The notes below the pieces were generated by a model that saw only the letters and a list, made by a program, of their open reading frames with translations, was not told where the DNA came from and searched no databases. A DNA stretch of 64,000 bases from Ectothiorhodospira lacustris. GTDB lineage: Bacteria; Pseudomonadota; Gammaproteobacteria; Ectothiorhodospirales; Ectothiorhodospiraceae. Of the stretch, positions 1-8,765 are shown one piece after another. Numbering within the stretch: the stretch's first letter is position 1; each line of letters begins with the position of its first letter. Where the stretch lies: the NCBI RefSeq assembly GCF_022227845.1, contig NZ_JAJNQN010000004.1:124001-188000 (forward strand). The letters are read 5' to 3'. The translations under genes were made by a program, and so were the position numbers.

Positions 1-194
1 CCGGCCCGCACGGCGGCGTTCACCGCCCCGGTCTCGCCGCGCACCAGCACGGTCACATAGCCGCCGCCCACGAACTCCCGTCCGATCAGCCGCACTTCGG
101 CGGCCTTGGTCATGGCGTCCGCCGCCTCGATGGCGGGCACCAGGCCTCGGGTCTCGATCATCCCAAGGGCGATACCGTAATTGTCATTGGCCAT
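1..194 (-). CDS. csoS1: Carboxysome shell hexamer protein CsoS1 (partial, cut by window edge)
   Basis: BMC-H (Pfam BMC) shell protein that tiles the facets of the alpha-carboxysome as hexamers and forms the small pores for bicarbonate and RuBP. Only the first 64 codons are in the window; the rest lies beyond the left edge. The N-terminus [19 protein letters not shown] is the classic CsoS1 start, followed by [18 protein letters not shown] and [17 protein letters not shown]. The start ATG (192-194) has a GGAGAAAAG ribosome-binding site. It is the promoter-distal tandem copy of the complete csoS1 at 255-560; the two are almost identical at DNA level, so a recent duplication or gene conversion is likely. 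Confidence 0.95.
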   Translation of the reverse strand, partial: MANDNYGIALGMIETRGLVPAIEAADAMTKAAEVRLIGREFVGGGYVTVLVRGETGAVNAAVRA

Positions 195-254
195 CTTCTT
201 TTCTCCGATCATTCACTTTCTTGAATGTGTATTCATCCCGGTTGCCGGGCCGGG

Positions 255-560
255 TCATTCGGTGCCAGGGCCGCCCACGGGCAGGATGGGTTCCACTTCC
301 CGGTGGGGGCGGGCGATGATGTGAGCGGCCACCAGGCCGTCACCCACCCGCTCGCAGGCATCGGCGCCGGCCCGCACGGCGGCGTTCACCGCGCCCGTCT
401 CGCCGCGCACCAGCACGGTCACATAACCGCCGCCCACGAACTCCCGCCCGATCAGCCGCACTTCGGCGGCCTTGGTCATGGCATCGGCCGCCTCAATGGC
501 GGGGACCAGGCCGCGGGTCTCGATCATCCCCAGGGCAATGCCGTATTTGTCGCCACTCAT
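255..560 (-). CDS. csoS1: Carboxysome shell hexamer protein CsoS1
   Basis: BMC-H protein of 101 aa, the usual CsoS1 length (about 98-110), forming hexameric facets of the alpha-carboxysome shell. The chosen start is the ATG at 558-560 ([17 protein letters not shown]); the longer open frame reaches into the leader and has no support. Seen in order: the [18 protein letters not shown] strand-helix, [17 protein letters not shown], and the C-terminal [15 protein letters not shown] that is conserved in the family. It follows csoS4B by about 46 bp and is followed by a second csoS1 copy. The CsoS1A/B/C paralogues are too alike to assign a letter. Confidence 0.97.
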   Translation of the reverse strand: MSGDKYGIALGMIETRGLVPAIEAADAMTKAAEVRLIGREFVGGGYVTVLVRGETGAVNAAVRAGADACERVGDGLVAAHIIARPHREVEPILPVGGPGTE

Positions 561-606
561 GATGTCTCTCCTGTGTTGTTTCGGATCATCGTTGTCAAAA
601 TCCCCG

Positions 607-855
607 TCATGCCGGTTCCCACTGGTCAATCACCCCGCCCACGGTCAGGTCGGTGAGGATGTCCGCGTTGCCCATGGCATACCGGGCCGCGGAGCCGCTG
701 ACCAGGAACACCCAGTCACCCGGGCGAGCCCCCACCGGATCGGTGGCCACGGCTTGGTGGCCCTGGGGGTCCTGCACCAGACGCAGATCCACATGGGCTA
801 GCCCCGGGATGCGCTGGGTGCAGACCAGCGAACCCACCACCTGTCGGACCTCCAT
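607..855 (-). CDS. csoS4B: Carboxysome vertex pentamer protein CsoS4B
   Basis: BMC-P (EutN/CcmL, Pfam PF03319) protein of 82 aa that closes the icosahedral vertices of the carboxysome as pentamers. Visible features are [19 protein letters not shown] (the V-G-L-V-C/S-T-R opening), a basic central strand, the [13 protein letters not shown] pore-proximal segment and [15 protein letters not shown] at the C-terminus. Its ATG (853-855) overlaps the csoS4A stop by one base, so translation is probably coupled. Gene order csoSCA-csoS4A-csoS4B-csoS1 is that of Halothiobacillus-type cso operons, which gives the A/B naming. Confidence 0.95.
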   Translation of the reverse strand: MEVRQVVGSLVCTQRIPGLAHVDLRLVQDPQGHQAVATDPVGARPGDWVFLVSGSAARYAMGNADILTDLTVGGVIDQWEPA

Positions 856-1136
856 CAGCCGTGCTCCCCGGGACCGATGGCACCCGTCTCGGATTCCGGC
901 GGCCAGCGGTCGATGATGCCGACGATGGTCAGATCACTGGGGAATTCCTTGCTGCCAGCGGCCTCCCGGGCCGCCGAACTGCCCACGCAGATCACCCAGT
1001 CGCCGGGGATGCAGCCCACGGAGTCCACCGCCACCTGACGGGAGCTGCCGTCGCGCACCACCAGCAGATGCTTGTGTTCAAAGCCGGGTATCCGGTTGGT
1101 GGATACCAGGGGGCGTTCCACCTGACAGATCTTCAT
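855..1136 (-). CDS. csoS4A: Carboxysome vertex pentamer protein CsoS4A
   Basis: BMC-P pentamer protein of 93 aa. It begins MKICQVERPLVSTNRIPGF, the canonical CsoS4A start, and contains AVDSVGCIPGDWVICVGSSAAREAAG and SDLTIVGIIDRW. The start overlaps the last codons of csoSCA by four bases (1133-1136) and the stop overlaps the csoS4B start, so csoSCA-csoS4A-csoS4B form a tightly coupled unit. A short extra tail (PPESETGAIGPGEHG) follows the conserved domain. CsoS4A and CsoS4B are both low-copy vertex proteins in characterised carboxysomes. Confidence 0.95.
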   Translation of the reverse strand: MKICQVERPLVSTNRIPGFEHKHLLVVRDGSSRQVAVDSVGCIPGDWVICVGSSAAREAAGSKEFPSDLTIVGIIDRWPPESETGAIGPGEHG

Positions 1137-2731
1137 CGGTGTCCTCCTTGTCCGGTCGGGTCCAGGGACGAGGCCACCCGTTCCAGACCGGCGCGGGTGT
1201 CACAGTCCCGCACCACCAGCAGTCGGTGCAGCAGGCCGTCGCGAACCTGGGGAGCGAAGCGTTCGGTCATGGCCCGGTCCACCTGTCGGCAGCGGGTGAT
1301 GGCCCGTTCCCGGGCACCGGGTACCTGACCGTGGTAGTCGAAGCGGATCACCACCGGAATGGGTCTGCCATGGGGGTGATTGAGTCCGCCCAGGATGCGG
1401 CAGCCCACATCCAGGTCGGCGGCACCTTCCTCCACCGTGCGCAGGCAGGCGAAGAAGGTAAGGTTGCGCAACTGGATTTCCTCGAAGCCGACGCCCACAC
1501 CCATGAAACGCTCCGCATGGCCCTGATCCGGGTAGGCACCACCGTGACGGCGTCTCACGTAGTCCAACTGGGACAGATTGTGTTCCACCAGCTGAGCGAT
1601 CAGTTTCACCATGCCCTCGTCGGGGGCGGCGGGGGCGTGCCGACGAACCTGCTCCAGGATGTACCCGCGGGCGGCCTCCGGCGTCATGGACAGGGTTTGA
1701 TGGTATATGTCTCCGGTGTCCAGACTCAGTTGCAGATCCATGTGCCCCTGGGCATCGGGGACGTGGATGCGTAGGGCATCGGTATCCGTATCCAGACCCA
1801 TGAGCAGCAGGGCGACGGAGGCGCCGCAGCAGAATCCGTTTTCCACTGCCTGGCGGAAGGCCAGCAGGCGCTCCAGGCCGGCTCCGGCCGCCGCCGTATC
1901 GTCGGAGCCGTGGGCGGCGCAGCCCTCGTGGGACGGGTGACGGGAGCTGAAGTGATAGATCACCGTCTTCAGATAGCGGGTGGGGGCGTCAGCAGTGTTG
2001 GGGGTCCCGGCCCGATAGCGGGCATGCTCCACCTCCACCCATTTGCTCACCGTGTCCTCCACATCGAACAGGGCGCCGGCGGATGAACGCCGTCTGACTG
2101 CGCCGAAGGGCAGGCGCAGCACATAGCTGATGGCATGGGCCAGACGTCCGTCGGCGCAGGGGGTGACATCCATCAGATGAAAACCACAGCTCTGCAGGAA
2201 GGCATTGAAGGCCCGGGTGTCGTGGCCCTTGAGCGGGTCGTGGGCAAAGAAGCCGTCGGCCATGCGGCAATAGGTCTCGAACAGGCAGGCGGCATGGAGC
2301 CGTGACATATCCAGCCCCTTGATCCAGGCATCTTCCAGCAGGTGTTCCGGTAGCCGGATGCCCAGGGTCTGTTCCGCCAGGGCCTGTGCCTTGGCAATGA
2401 AACCCTTCTCCCGCCGCAGGCCGGTCAGTTCCCGTAGCAACGGCAGGATCCGGTCAAAGGATGACTTCACCGCCGTCTCGTAGGCCTGGAGTCGGTGGTT
2501 GGCGGCCTTGTCGGTGAGCGGATGCAGCGGGGGCTGGCCGTTGTGCGCCGGGGGCGTGATCCGGTGCACATGTCCGGGATGACTTTCCTGCCCCTGTACC
2601 GGTTCGGGCCGGTGAAACGTCTGGACTGCCGGTGTGTGCGGAGCGGGTGCCCTGCCACGGCCACGACTGTGTACCGTCGGGGCGGTGGCCCAGATCAGGC
2701 TGTCACGGTGTGAGCGGCGGCGGGTGAGCAT
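1133..2731 (-). CDS. csoSCA: Carboxysomal carbonic anhydrase CsoSCA
   Basis: Carboxysome-lumen carbonic anhydrase (CsoS3, once called epsilon class, a divergent beta-CA), which converts bicarbonate to CO2 for RubisCO. Length is 532 aa against about 510-515 in the best-studied homologue. The likely zinc ligands are Cys192, His260 and Cys271, with the catalytic Asp194/Arg196 dyad in PCADGRLAHA and YHFSSRHPSHEGC; the spacing matches the known enzyme. Residues 1-60 are basic, disordered-looking and poor in hydrophobics, as expected for the N-terminal tail that binds RubisCO. HPLTDKAANHRLQAYETAV then starts the conserved helical domain. It lies between csoS2 and csoS4A. Confidence 0.95.
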   Translation of the reverse strand: MLTRRRSHRDSLIWATAPTVHSRGRGRAPAPHTPAVQTFHRPEPVQGQESHPGHVHRITPPAHNGQPPLHPLTDKAANHRLQAYETAVKSSFDRILPLLRELTGLRREKGFIAKAQALAEQTLGIRLPEHLLEDAWIKGLDMSRLHAACLFETYCRMADGFFAHDPLKGHDTRAFNAFLQSCGFHLMDVTPCADGRLAHAISYVLRLPFGAVRRRSSAGALFDVEDTVSKWVEVEHARYRAGTPNTADAPTRYLKTVIYHFSSRHPSHEGCAAHGSDDTAAAGAGLERLLAFRQAVENGFCCGASVALLLMGLDTDTDALRIHVPDAQGHMDLQLSLDTGDIYHQTLSMTPEAARGYILEQVRRHAPAAPDEGMVKLIAQLVEHNLSQLDYVRRRHGGAYPDQGHAERFMGVGVGFEEIQLRNLTFFACLRTVEEGAADLDVGCRILGGLNHPHGRPIPVVIRFDYHGQVPGARERAITRCRQVDRAMTERFAPQVRDGLLHRLLVVRDCDTRAGLERVASSLDPTGQGGHR

Positions 2732-2787
2732 GGTGTGTCGGTCTCTGGCGCTTGTCAGGTCGGTGAATGAACAATGGCTTGGTTCGG

Positions 2788-4671
2788 TCAGCCCCGGGCA
2801 CCGCCCGAGTAGGTGACCAGTGATCCCTTTTCCGTGCTGCCGCTGCTGCCGGTGACGCGGCTGACCGGGGGCGGCACATCCTCGTTACGCTTGTGGGCCA
2901 CGGCCGGCATGGCACCCATGGGGCCGAGGCGAGTGGGATTGCGGCGGCGGGCTGAACTGCCCTCGGTGCCGGTCACCCGCTCGCCCCGTTCCCAGTCATC
3001 ACCGGTGATTTTTCGGCCGCTGGACTGGCCCTCACCGGTGATGCGGGTCCGGCGGGGTGTCTCCGGCTGGGGGTCAAAGTCGGCCGGCGGGGTATCCGGG
3101 ATCGGGGCCTGGGGATCCAGCGGCACGGCAGGCAGCCGTTCCGGGCGGACCTGTTCGGTACCGGTGACTTTGTCCGCCGCCATGTCGAAGGGGCCGGTGA
3201 TCCGACCACCCCGCTGCTCATAGCGGGTACCCGTCACCCCCACAGTGCGTTGTCCACGCGCGACCTGCCGGGCCGGGGAGGCGATGCTGAATTCTCCCCG
3301 CGGGGTTGCCTCCAGGGGTTGGGGTAAGTCCGGCCGGCCGGGTTGAGCGGCGAGGCTGGTGCGTGCTTCGATCCGTGCCTGTGCCGCGGGGGGGCAGTAG
3401 GCGGCAAACTCTTCCGGCCCGGCGTAGGGTGTGCCGGTCACGGCCTGGCAGGTGCCTGGTTCATCGCCGGTCACCTGATGGGAGCGGCCAGGCAGGCTGC
3501 CGGAGAGGGTGTGTCCCCGGGCGGTGGTGCCGTGGCTGACCTTGGGGGGTTGGGTCGGCCCCGGCGGCGGGGTATCGCAGAACTGCTCGTACTGCCCCTG
3601 CCCCACGTATTCGTTCCCGGTCACCCGGCGGCAGGTGCCCGGCTCGTTACCCGTCACCCGGGCACCCCGGCCCAGTTCGTTGCCGGTCACCCGGCTGCCC
3701 TGGCCGGTGCGGGTGACGTGAACTTTTTCCGGCTGGCTGGGCGGCGAGGTCTGGCAAAACTCGTGAAAGATCTCGGCGCCCAGGTATTCGGTGCCGGTGA
3801 CCGCGAGGCAGGTGCCCCTGTCATCGCCGGTCATGCCCCGGCTGCGTCCTACCCGCGTCCCCGTCACCGCCTGACCGCCGGCAGTCTCGGACAGACCCAC
3901 CTTCCAGGTCTGATCCTGCGCCGGCCCCGGACGACCGGGGCGGGTACGCCCGGCGGGAGTGGCGCGTCGGGTGCCCATGGCGCCACCCTGGCTCCGCTGG
4001 GCCCGTACACTGCGGGCCAGTTCCCGCCCGGACAGGCGAGGGTTGGCCTGACGGGCGAGGCTGGCCGCAGATGCCGGGGTACCGGCCGCTGATTTGCCTC
4101 TGGAAGACAGGGCTGCGCGCCGGGCCAGGGACTGCAGGCGGCCGGTGGGCTGGGTATTCGGGGCGGCGCGCCGGGGTGCCGGCCGGCGCCGGTCGCTCCC
4201 GGGACGGGACAGGGCGTGGCTGCGGGTCACGGTGCTGTCCTGTTTCTGAACGGTGGACTCGGTGTGATGGCCGCATTGTCCGCCGCACCGGCAGCCGGAA
4301 GCCTGCGGGTCCCACGCCGCGGCGTCGGGAGTGACGTTCGCGGGGGGGCGGCGGACCCGGTCGCTGGTGGTATCGGCCCGCTTGCCGGCCCGGGAGAGGG
4401 CGGCGCGGCGGGCCTGAGCCTGAGCGCGACCGGAAGACTCCGCGACCACGGGCCTGACGGCCGTGTTGCGCCGCCGGGGCGGGGTCGTCACCGTCACCGT
4501 TTGCGTGGCCGGGCGGGCGCGGGGGTCCGGCCGGCTGGAGACCGGCGCCGGTCGAGGTGTTGCCGCTCGGGTGGCGGCACCCGCGTTGCCCTTCCCCTGG
4601 CTGGAAAGTGCCTGGCGACGTGCCAGTGCCGCCTGGCGCCCGCTGGAACTGCTGGATACTGGATTAGCCAT
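2788..4671 (-). CDS. csoS2: Carboxysome assembly scaffold CsoS2 (short form)
   Basis: Intrinsically disordered scaffold that binds RubisCO through its N-terminal repeats and the shell through its middle and C-terminal repeats. The chosen start is MANPVSSSSSGRQAALARRQ (ATG 4669-4671), giving 627 aa. Visible: about four N-repeats of the GRxxxxARRxALSxxGK kind; only three middle repeats, each with VTG motifs and ending in a short Cys-containing segment (FHEFC, YEQFC, FAAYC); a C-terminal domain with further VTG/ITG repeats; and the conserved terminal peptide VTYSGGARG that anchors to the shell. Characterised CsoS2 proteins are near 870 aa with about twice as many middle repeats, so this one is compact. 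A 5-A run at 3724-3728 is discussed under findings. Confidence 0.93.
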   Translation of the reverse strand: MANPVSSSSSGRQAALARRQALSSQGKGNAGAATRAATPRPAPVSSRPDPRARPATQTVTVTTPPRRRNTAVRPVVAESSGRAQAQARRAALSRAGKRADTTSDRVRRPPANVTPDAAAWDPQASGCRCGGQCGHHTESTVQKQDSTVTRSHALSRPGSDRRRPAPRRAAPNTQPTGRLQSLARRAALSSRGKSAAGTPASAASLARQANPRLSGRELARSVRAQRSQGGAMGTRRATPAGRTRPGRPGPAQDQTWKVGLSETAGGQAVTGTRVGRSRGMTGDDRGTCLAVTGTEYLGAEIFHEFCQTSPPSQPEKVHVTRTGQGSRVTGNELGRGARVTGNEPGTCRRVTGNEYVGQGQYEQFCDTPPPGPTQPPKVSHGTTARGHTLSGSLPGRSHQVTGDEPGTCQAVTGTPYAGPEEFAAYCPPAAQARIEARTSLAAQPGRPDLPQPLEATPRGEFSIASPARQVARGQRTVGVTGTRYEQRGGRITGPFDMAADKVTGTEQVRPERLPAVPLDPQAPIPDTPPADFDPQPETPRRTRITGEGQSSGRKITGDDWERGERVTGTEGSSARRRNPTRLGPMGAMPAVAHKRNEDVPPPVSRVTGSSGSTEKGSLVTYSGGARG

Positions 4672-4708
4672 GGTCTCACCCCCGCTCGTGGTCCGCCTCT
4701 GTCCGCGA

Positions 4709-5053
4709 TCAGCGCCGCCCTTCGAACACCACGAAGGACGCGCCCTGGCTCTGGGTGTAGTTGTCATAGCCCGTGAGTCGCACATGGTGATCCGGATAGG
4801 CCCGGTGGCACGCCTCCAACTCGGTTGCCACGTGGTCCAGGTTCACTTCACCGAAGAAGGGCAGTTTCCACATGGGCCAGTAGTGGTTCATGGCAAAGTC
4901 CGGATGTACATGTTCGATGCCCGGCGTCCAGCCCTGGGCAATGATGTAGGCGATCTGGTCAAAGACCTCTTCCTGGGTCAGCGGGGGCAGGAAACCGAAG
5001 GTTTCCAGGGTCTGGCGGGTCTGGTAATCACCCATGGTGTTCTGGAAAGGCAT
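4709..5053 (-). CDS. cbbS: RubisCO small subunit, form IA
   Basis: Small subunit of ribulose-1,5-bisphosphate carboxylase/oxygenase, 114 aa, which caps the L8 core to form L8S8. It carries the family signatures [25 protein letters not shown] and MWKLPFFG, and the C-terminal [19 protein letters not shown] of carboxysomal form IA enzymes. It starts at an ATG with cbbL 55 bp upstream and csoS2 37 bp downstream, the standard cso operon order. The short beta-A/B loop (form I bacterial type) is consistent with packaging by CsoS2 N-repeats. Confidence 0.98.
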   Translation of the reverse strand: MPFQNTMGDYQTRQTLETFGFLPPLTQEEVFDQIAYIIAQGWTPGIEHVHPDFAMNHYWPMWKLPFFGEVNLDHVATELEACHRAYPDHHVRLTGYDNYTQSQGASFVVFEGRR

Positions 5054-5108
5054 GTCTGCAGGTCCTCATGTTCGGAAAAGGGAATGATCCGGTCCGGGAT
5101 GCCGGGGA

Positions 5109-6530
5109 TCAGCCCGCGTCCAGCTTGTCCACGGTGTCGAATTCAAACTTGATCTCTTTCCATGTCTCCATGGCGATGGCCAGTTCGGGGCTGTGGCGGG
5201 CCGCGTCGGTGAGGATCTCGCGGGACTCCCGTTCCAGTTCCCGGCCTTCGTTGCGGGCCTTGACGCAGGCCTCCAGGGCCACCCGATTGGCGGCGGCGCC
5301 GGCGGCATTGCCCCAGGGATGGCCCTGGGTGCCGCCACCGAACTGCAGTACCGAGTCGTCGCCGAAGATGCTCACCAGGGCAGGCATGTGCCAGACATGG
5401 ATGCCGCCGGAGGCGACGGCAAATACCCCGGGCATGGAACCCCAGTCCTGGTCGAAGAAGATCCCCCGGGAGCGGTCTTCGGGGATGAAGGATTCCCGCA
5501 GCAGATCCACATAGCCCAGGGTGGAGGCCCGATCACCTTCCAGCTTGCCCACCACGGTGCCGGTGTGCAGATGGTCGCCGCCGGAGAGGCGCAGGCACTT
5601 GGCCAGGACGCGGAAGTGGATGCCGTGCTTGGGATGCCGGTCGATCACCGCGTGCATGGCCCGGTGGATATGCAGCAGCATGCCGTTCTTGCGGCACCAC
5701 TTAGCCAGGCCGGTATTGGCGCAAAAGCCGCCGGTGATGTAGTCGTGCATGATGATGGGTTGCCCCAGTTCCTTGGCGAACTCGGCCCGCTCGTACATTT
5801 GTTCCGGGTCCGGGGCGGTGACGTTAAGATAGTGGCCCTTGCGCTCACCGGTCTCCACCTGGGCGGCGGCCACCGCCTCGGCCACGAACTCGAAGCGGTT
5901 CTGCCAGCGCATGAAGGGCTGGGAGTTGACGTTCTCGTCGTCCTTGGTGAAGTCCAGGCCGCCGCGCAGGCATTCGTAGACGGCGCGGCCGTAGTTCTTG
6001 GCCGACAGTCCCAGCTTCGGCTTGATGGTGCAGCCCAGCAGGGGGCGACCGTACTTGTTGAGCTTGTCCCGTTCCACCTGGATGCCGCTGGGCGGCCCCA
6101 TACAGGTTTTCACATAGGCCAGAGGGAAGCGGATGTCCTCCAGGCGCAGATGGCGCAAGGCCTTGAAGCCGAACACGTTGCCCACCAGGGAGGTGAGCAC
6201 GTTAACGATGGACCCTTCCTCGAACAGGTCGATGGGATAGGCGATGAAGGCATAGAAGGATTCTTTGTCGCCGGGTACGTCCTCGATGCGGTAGGCGCGC
6301 CCCTTGTAGAACTCCAGGTCGGTGAGCAGTTCGGACCAGACGGTGCTCCAGGTCCCGGTGGAGGACTCGGCGGCCACGGCGGCGGCCACTTCCTCCCGCG
6401 GCACCCCCGGCTGTCCGGTGACCTTGAAACAGGCCAGCAGGTCGGAATCCAGAGGGACGTAGTCCGGGGTCCAGTACATCTCGCGGTACTCTTTCACACC
6501 CGCGTCGTAGGTCTTCACGCTCATGGTCAT
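5109..6530 (-). CDS. cbbL: RubisCO large subunit, form IA
   Basis: Catalytic large subunit, 473 aa, which carboxylates RuBP in the Calvin-Benson-Bassham cycle inside the carboxysome. Active-site segments seen: TIKPKLGLS with Lys170, [20 protein letters not shown] with the carbamylated Lys196, [12 protein letters not shown], and [19 protein letters not shown]. It is the first gene of the cso operon. Two in-frame ATGs exist (6528-6530 and 6522-6524). The AGGAG sits only about three bases before the first and nine before the second, so the second start ([14 protein letters not shown]) is equally or more likely. The region upstream, shared with the divergent SulP gene, should hold a CbbR-type control site. 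Confidence 0.98.
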   Translation of the reverse strand: MTMSVKTYDAGVKEYREMYWTPDYVPLDSDLLACFKVTGQPGVPREEVAAAVAAESSTGTWSTVWSELLTDLEFYKGRAYRIEDVPGDKESFYAFIAYPIDLFEEGSIVNVLTSLVGNVFGFKALRHLRLEDIRFPLAYVKTCMGPPSGIQVERDKLNKYGRPLLGCTIKPKLGLSAKNYGRAVYECLRGGLDFTKDDENVNSQPFMRWQNRFEFVAEAVAAAQVETGERKGHYLNVTAPDPEQMYERAEFAKELGQPIIMHDYITGGFCANTGLAKWCRKNGMLLHIHRAMHAVIDRHPKHGIHFRVLAKCLRLSGGDHLHTGTVVGKLEGDRASTLGYVDLLRESFIPEDRSRGIFFDQDWGSMPGVFAVASGGIHVWHMPALVSIFGDDSVLQFGGGTQGHPWGNAAGAAANRVALEACVKARNEGRELERESREILTDAARHSPELAIAMETWKEIKFEFDTVDKLDAG

Positions 6531-6584
6531 CAGCTCCTGTGGTCTGTGCCCCGCCTCTGACGGGAAGGCGACGTTTGCTCTATG

Positions 6585-6665
6585 GGAAAGCTACATGACC
6601 TGTGGGTATATCTATAAATCGATTGTTTCTATTTAATAGATCGACGGAAATCTATGTATGGGCAG
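6585..6665. promoter_or_regulatory. AT-rich control region upstream of cbbL (candidate LysR/CbbR site)
   Basis: An AT-rich island inside GC-rich surroundings, about 55-140 bp upstream of cbbL. It contains the dyad TCTATTTAATAGA and overlapping ATCGAT/AGATCGA elements. LysR-type regulators such as CbbR bind dyads of the T-N11-A kind in front of cbb operons, and no cbbR gene is visible in the window. The functional assignment is inference from position and composition; no clear -35/-10 pair can be fixed by eye. Confidence 0.35.
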
Positions 6666-6710
6666 GAAGGCCGTGACTACGCTTGATGATTGAGCGATGC
6701 GCGCTCCCGC

Positions 6711-6937
6711 TCCCGCTCCCGCTGTCATTCCCACGCACACTCTCACTGTCATTCCCGCGCCCTTTCCCACCGTCATTCCCGCGCCCCTTCCCACCGTCAT
6801 TCCCGCGAAAGCGGGAATCCATGGCTTCAATCCGCGACTGGATTCCCGCTTCCGCGGGAATGACGAATCAAGGTGCGGGAATGACGAATCAAGGCGCGGA
6901 ATGACGAATCAAGGCGCGGAATGACGAGTTCCGGCGG
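6711..6937. repeat. Expanded ATTCCCGCG hairpin repeat with tandem arms
   Basis: A central inverted repeat (ATTCCCGCGAAAGCGGGAAT at 6799-6818 and its partner near 6841-6862) has tandem expansions on both sides. On the left are three 24-bp units starting at 6723, 6747 and 6771, each beginning YGTCATTCCC. On the right are units of 20-21 bp starting at 6854, 6875, 6896 and 6916, containing GGGAATGACGAATCAAGG or GGAATGACGAATCAAGG. The same core recurs elsewhere in this window as simple pairs. It resembles the dRS3-like repeats widespread in proteobacteria. It lies between divergent cbbL and the SulP gene. Confidence 0.85.
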
Positions 6938-7092
6938 GAATAACATCTTCATGCTCGGGGGACCTATTCAGGCATGGCGATGCCTGAACCTGGAGCACTC
7001 ATAGATTCGATGAAATGAATTCCTTAACGAACTTCGATTATTGTTGAACTGAATCCCCTTCGATAATGGGTCTACTCAATGAGGAAGCCCAG

Positions 7093-8760
7093 ATGCGAGT
7101 CTTCAACGAGATCCGTTTCAACAACCTGAAGGGGGACCTGTTCGGCGGCGTGACGGCGGCGGTGATCGCCCTGCCCATGGCCCTGGCCTTCGGCGTGGCC
7201 TCTGGCGCCGGCGCGGAAGCGGGGCTTTACGGCGCCATCCTGATCGGCCTGTTCACTGCCCTGTTCGGCGGCACGCCCACCCTGATTTCCGAACCCACCG
7301 GCCCCATGACGGTGGTGTTCACGGCGGTGATCGCCTCCCTGATCGCCGCCAATCCGGAGCAAGGCATGGCCATGGCCTTCACCGTGGTGATGCTCACCGG
7401 GGTGTTCCAGATGGCCTTCGGCGCCATGAAGCTGGGACGCTACGTCACCATGATGCCCTATACCGTGATCTCCGGATTCATGACCGGCATCGGCATCATC
7501 CTCATCATCCTGCAGCTTCCCGGCCTGCTCGGGCATGCCACCCCGGCGGGGGGCGTGATCGGGACCCTGCAGGGGTTGCCCGGCCTGCTGGCGGCCATCG
7601 ATCCCATGGAACTGCTGCTGGGCGGGGCCACCCTGGCCATCCTGCTGTTCATGCCGTCCCGCCTGAAACGCTACCTGCCGCCCCAGCTCATCGTGTTGGT
7701 GCTGGGAACGCTGGCGGTCATGTACTGGCTGGGCGGTGAGCAGGTGCGGGTGATCGGCCCCATCAATTCCGGGCTGCCCTCCCTGCAACTGCCGGTGTTC
7801 ACGGCGGAGCAGTGGCTGATCATCGTGGTGGACGCCCTGGTGCTGGCCCTGCTGGGGTCGGTGGATGCCCTGCTGTCCTCTGTCATCGCCTCCAGCATGA
7901 CCCGCCATGAATCGAACTCGGACAAGGAGCTGGTGGGGCAGGGCATGGGCAACCTGGCCTCGGGCCTGTTCGGGGGCCTGCCGGGGGCGGGGGCGACCAT
8001 GGGGACGGTGGTGAACATTCAGGCTGGCGGCCGCTCAGCCCTGTCCGGTATCGTGCGTGCCCTGATCCTGGCCGTGGTGGTGATCTGGGCCGCCGGGCTC
8101 ACCGCCAACATCCCCCTGGCGGTACTGGCCGGGATCGCGGTGAAGGTGGGGCTGGATATCATCGACTGGCGCTTCCTGCGCCGTGCCCACCGGGTATCTC
8201 CCAAGGGGGCCCTGATCCTCTACGGGGTGATCGCCATGACCGTGTTCGTGGACCTGATCACCGCCGTGGCCATCGGCCTGTTCGTGGCCAATGTGATGAC
8301 CATCCGCCGGCTGGCGGACGTGCAGGCCGAAGCGGTCTGCATCCTGCCGCCCCGGCGGCCCGAGGACAACGTCACCAACGGCCGCTGCGCCGACCTGTCA
8401 CCGGAGGAACGGGCGCTGCTGGCCCAGGGCAAGGGACGCTTGAAGATCCTGCATCTGAGCGGCCCCTTGGTGTTCGGCGCGGCGGCGGCGATCACCCGTC
8501 AGGAACCCAAGCTGGAAGGGGCCGGCGTGCTGGTGGTGGATCTGGGCCGGGTGCCCCACCTGGGCGTGACCACGGCGGTGGCCCTGGAGGCCGCCATCCG
8601 GGGCGCCCTGGCCGGGGGCGTGACCGTGATCATGGCCGGGGTGCAGGACCAGCCCCGGGCGCGGCTGGCCCAGTTGGGGCTGGACACCCTGCTTGGCCCG
8701 GATGCTTGGCTCCCGGAGCGGTGCCAGGCGCTGGAGCAGGGGCTGCAGCACCTGATCTGA
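7093..8760 (+). CDS. SulP-family anion transporter with STAS domain, BicA-like (probable bicarbonate uptake)
   Basis: Inner-membrane SLC26/SulP transporter of about 555 aa, with some ten or more hydrophobic segments. Visible: the Sulfate_transp opening GDLFGGVTAAVIALPMALAF, the TALFGGTPTLISEPTGPMTV segment around the substrate site, and a C-terminal cytoplasmic STAS domain (RLKILHLSGPLVFGAAAAI, VLVVDLGRVPHLGVTTAVAL). The start is set at ATG 7093 because GAGGAA lies seven bases upstream; an earlier ATG at 7066 lacks a ribosome-binding site. Its position divergent to the carboxysome operon suggests Na+-dependent bicarbonate uptake as in BicA. Sulfate or another anion cannot be excluded from sequence alone. 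Confidence 0.85.
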   Translation: MRVFNEIRFNNLKGDLFGGVTAAVIALPMALAFGVASGAGAEAGLYGAILIGLFTALFGGTPTLISEPTGPMTVVFTAVIASLIAANPEQGMAMAFTVVMLTGVFQMAFGAMKLGRYVTMMPYTVISGFMTGIGIILIILQLPGLLGHATPAGGVIGTLQGLPGLLAAIDPMELLLGGATLAILLFMPSRLKRYLPPQLIVLVLGTLAVMYWLGGEQVRVIGPINSGLPSLQLPVFTAEQWLIIVVDALVLALLGSVDALLSSVIASSMTRHESNSDKELVGQGMGNLASGLFGGLPGAGATMGTVVNIQAGGRSALSGIVRALILAVVVIWAAGLTANIPLAVLAGIAVKVGLDIIDWRFLRRAHRVSPKGALILYGVIAMTVFVDLITAVAIGLFVANVMTIRRLADVQAEAVCILPPRRPEDNVTNGRCADLSPEERALLAQGKGRLKILHLSGPLVFGAAAAITRQEPKLEGAGVLVVDLGRVPHLGVTTAVALEAAIRGALAGGVTVIMAGVQDQPRARLAQLGLDTLLGPDAWLPERCQALEQGLQHLI

Positions 8761-8765
8761 CCCGT

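Noticed and set aside
6723-6820. 24-bp tandem repeats as a possible CRISPR array
   Set aside because: The units are contiguous with no unique spacers and no cas genes are near. It is a tandem expansion of a hairpin repeat.
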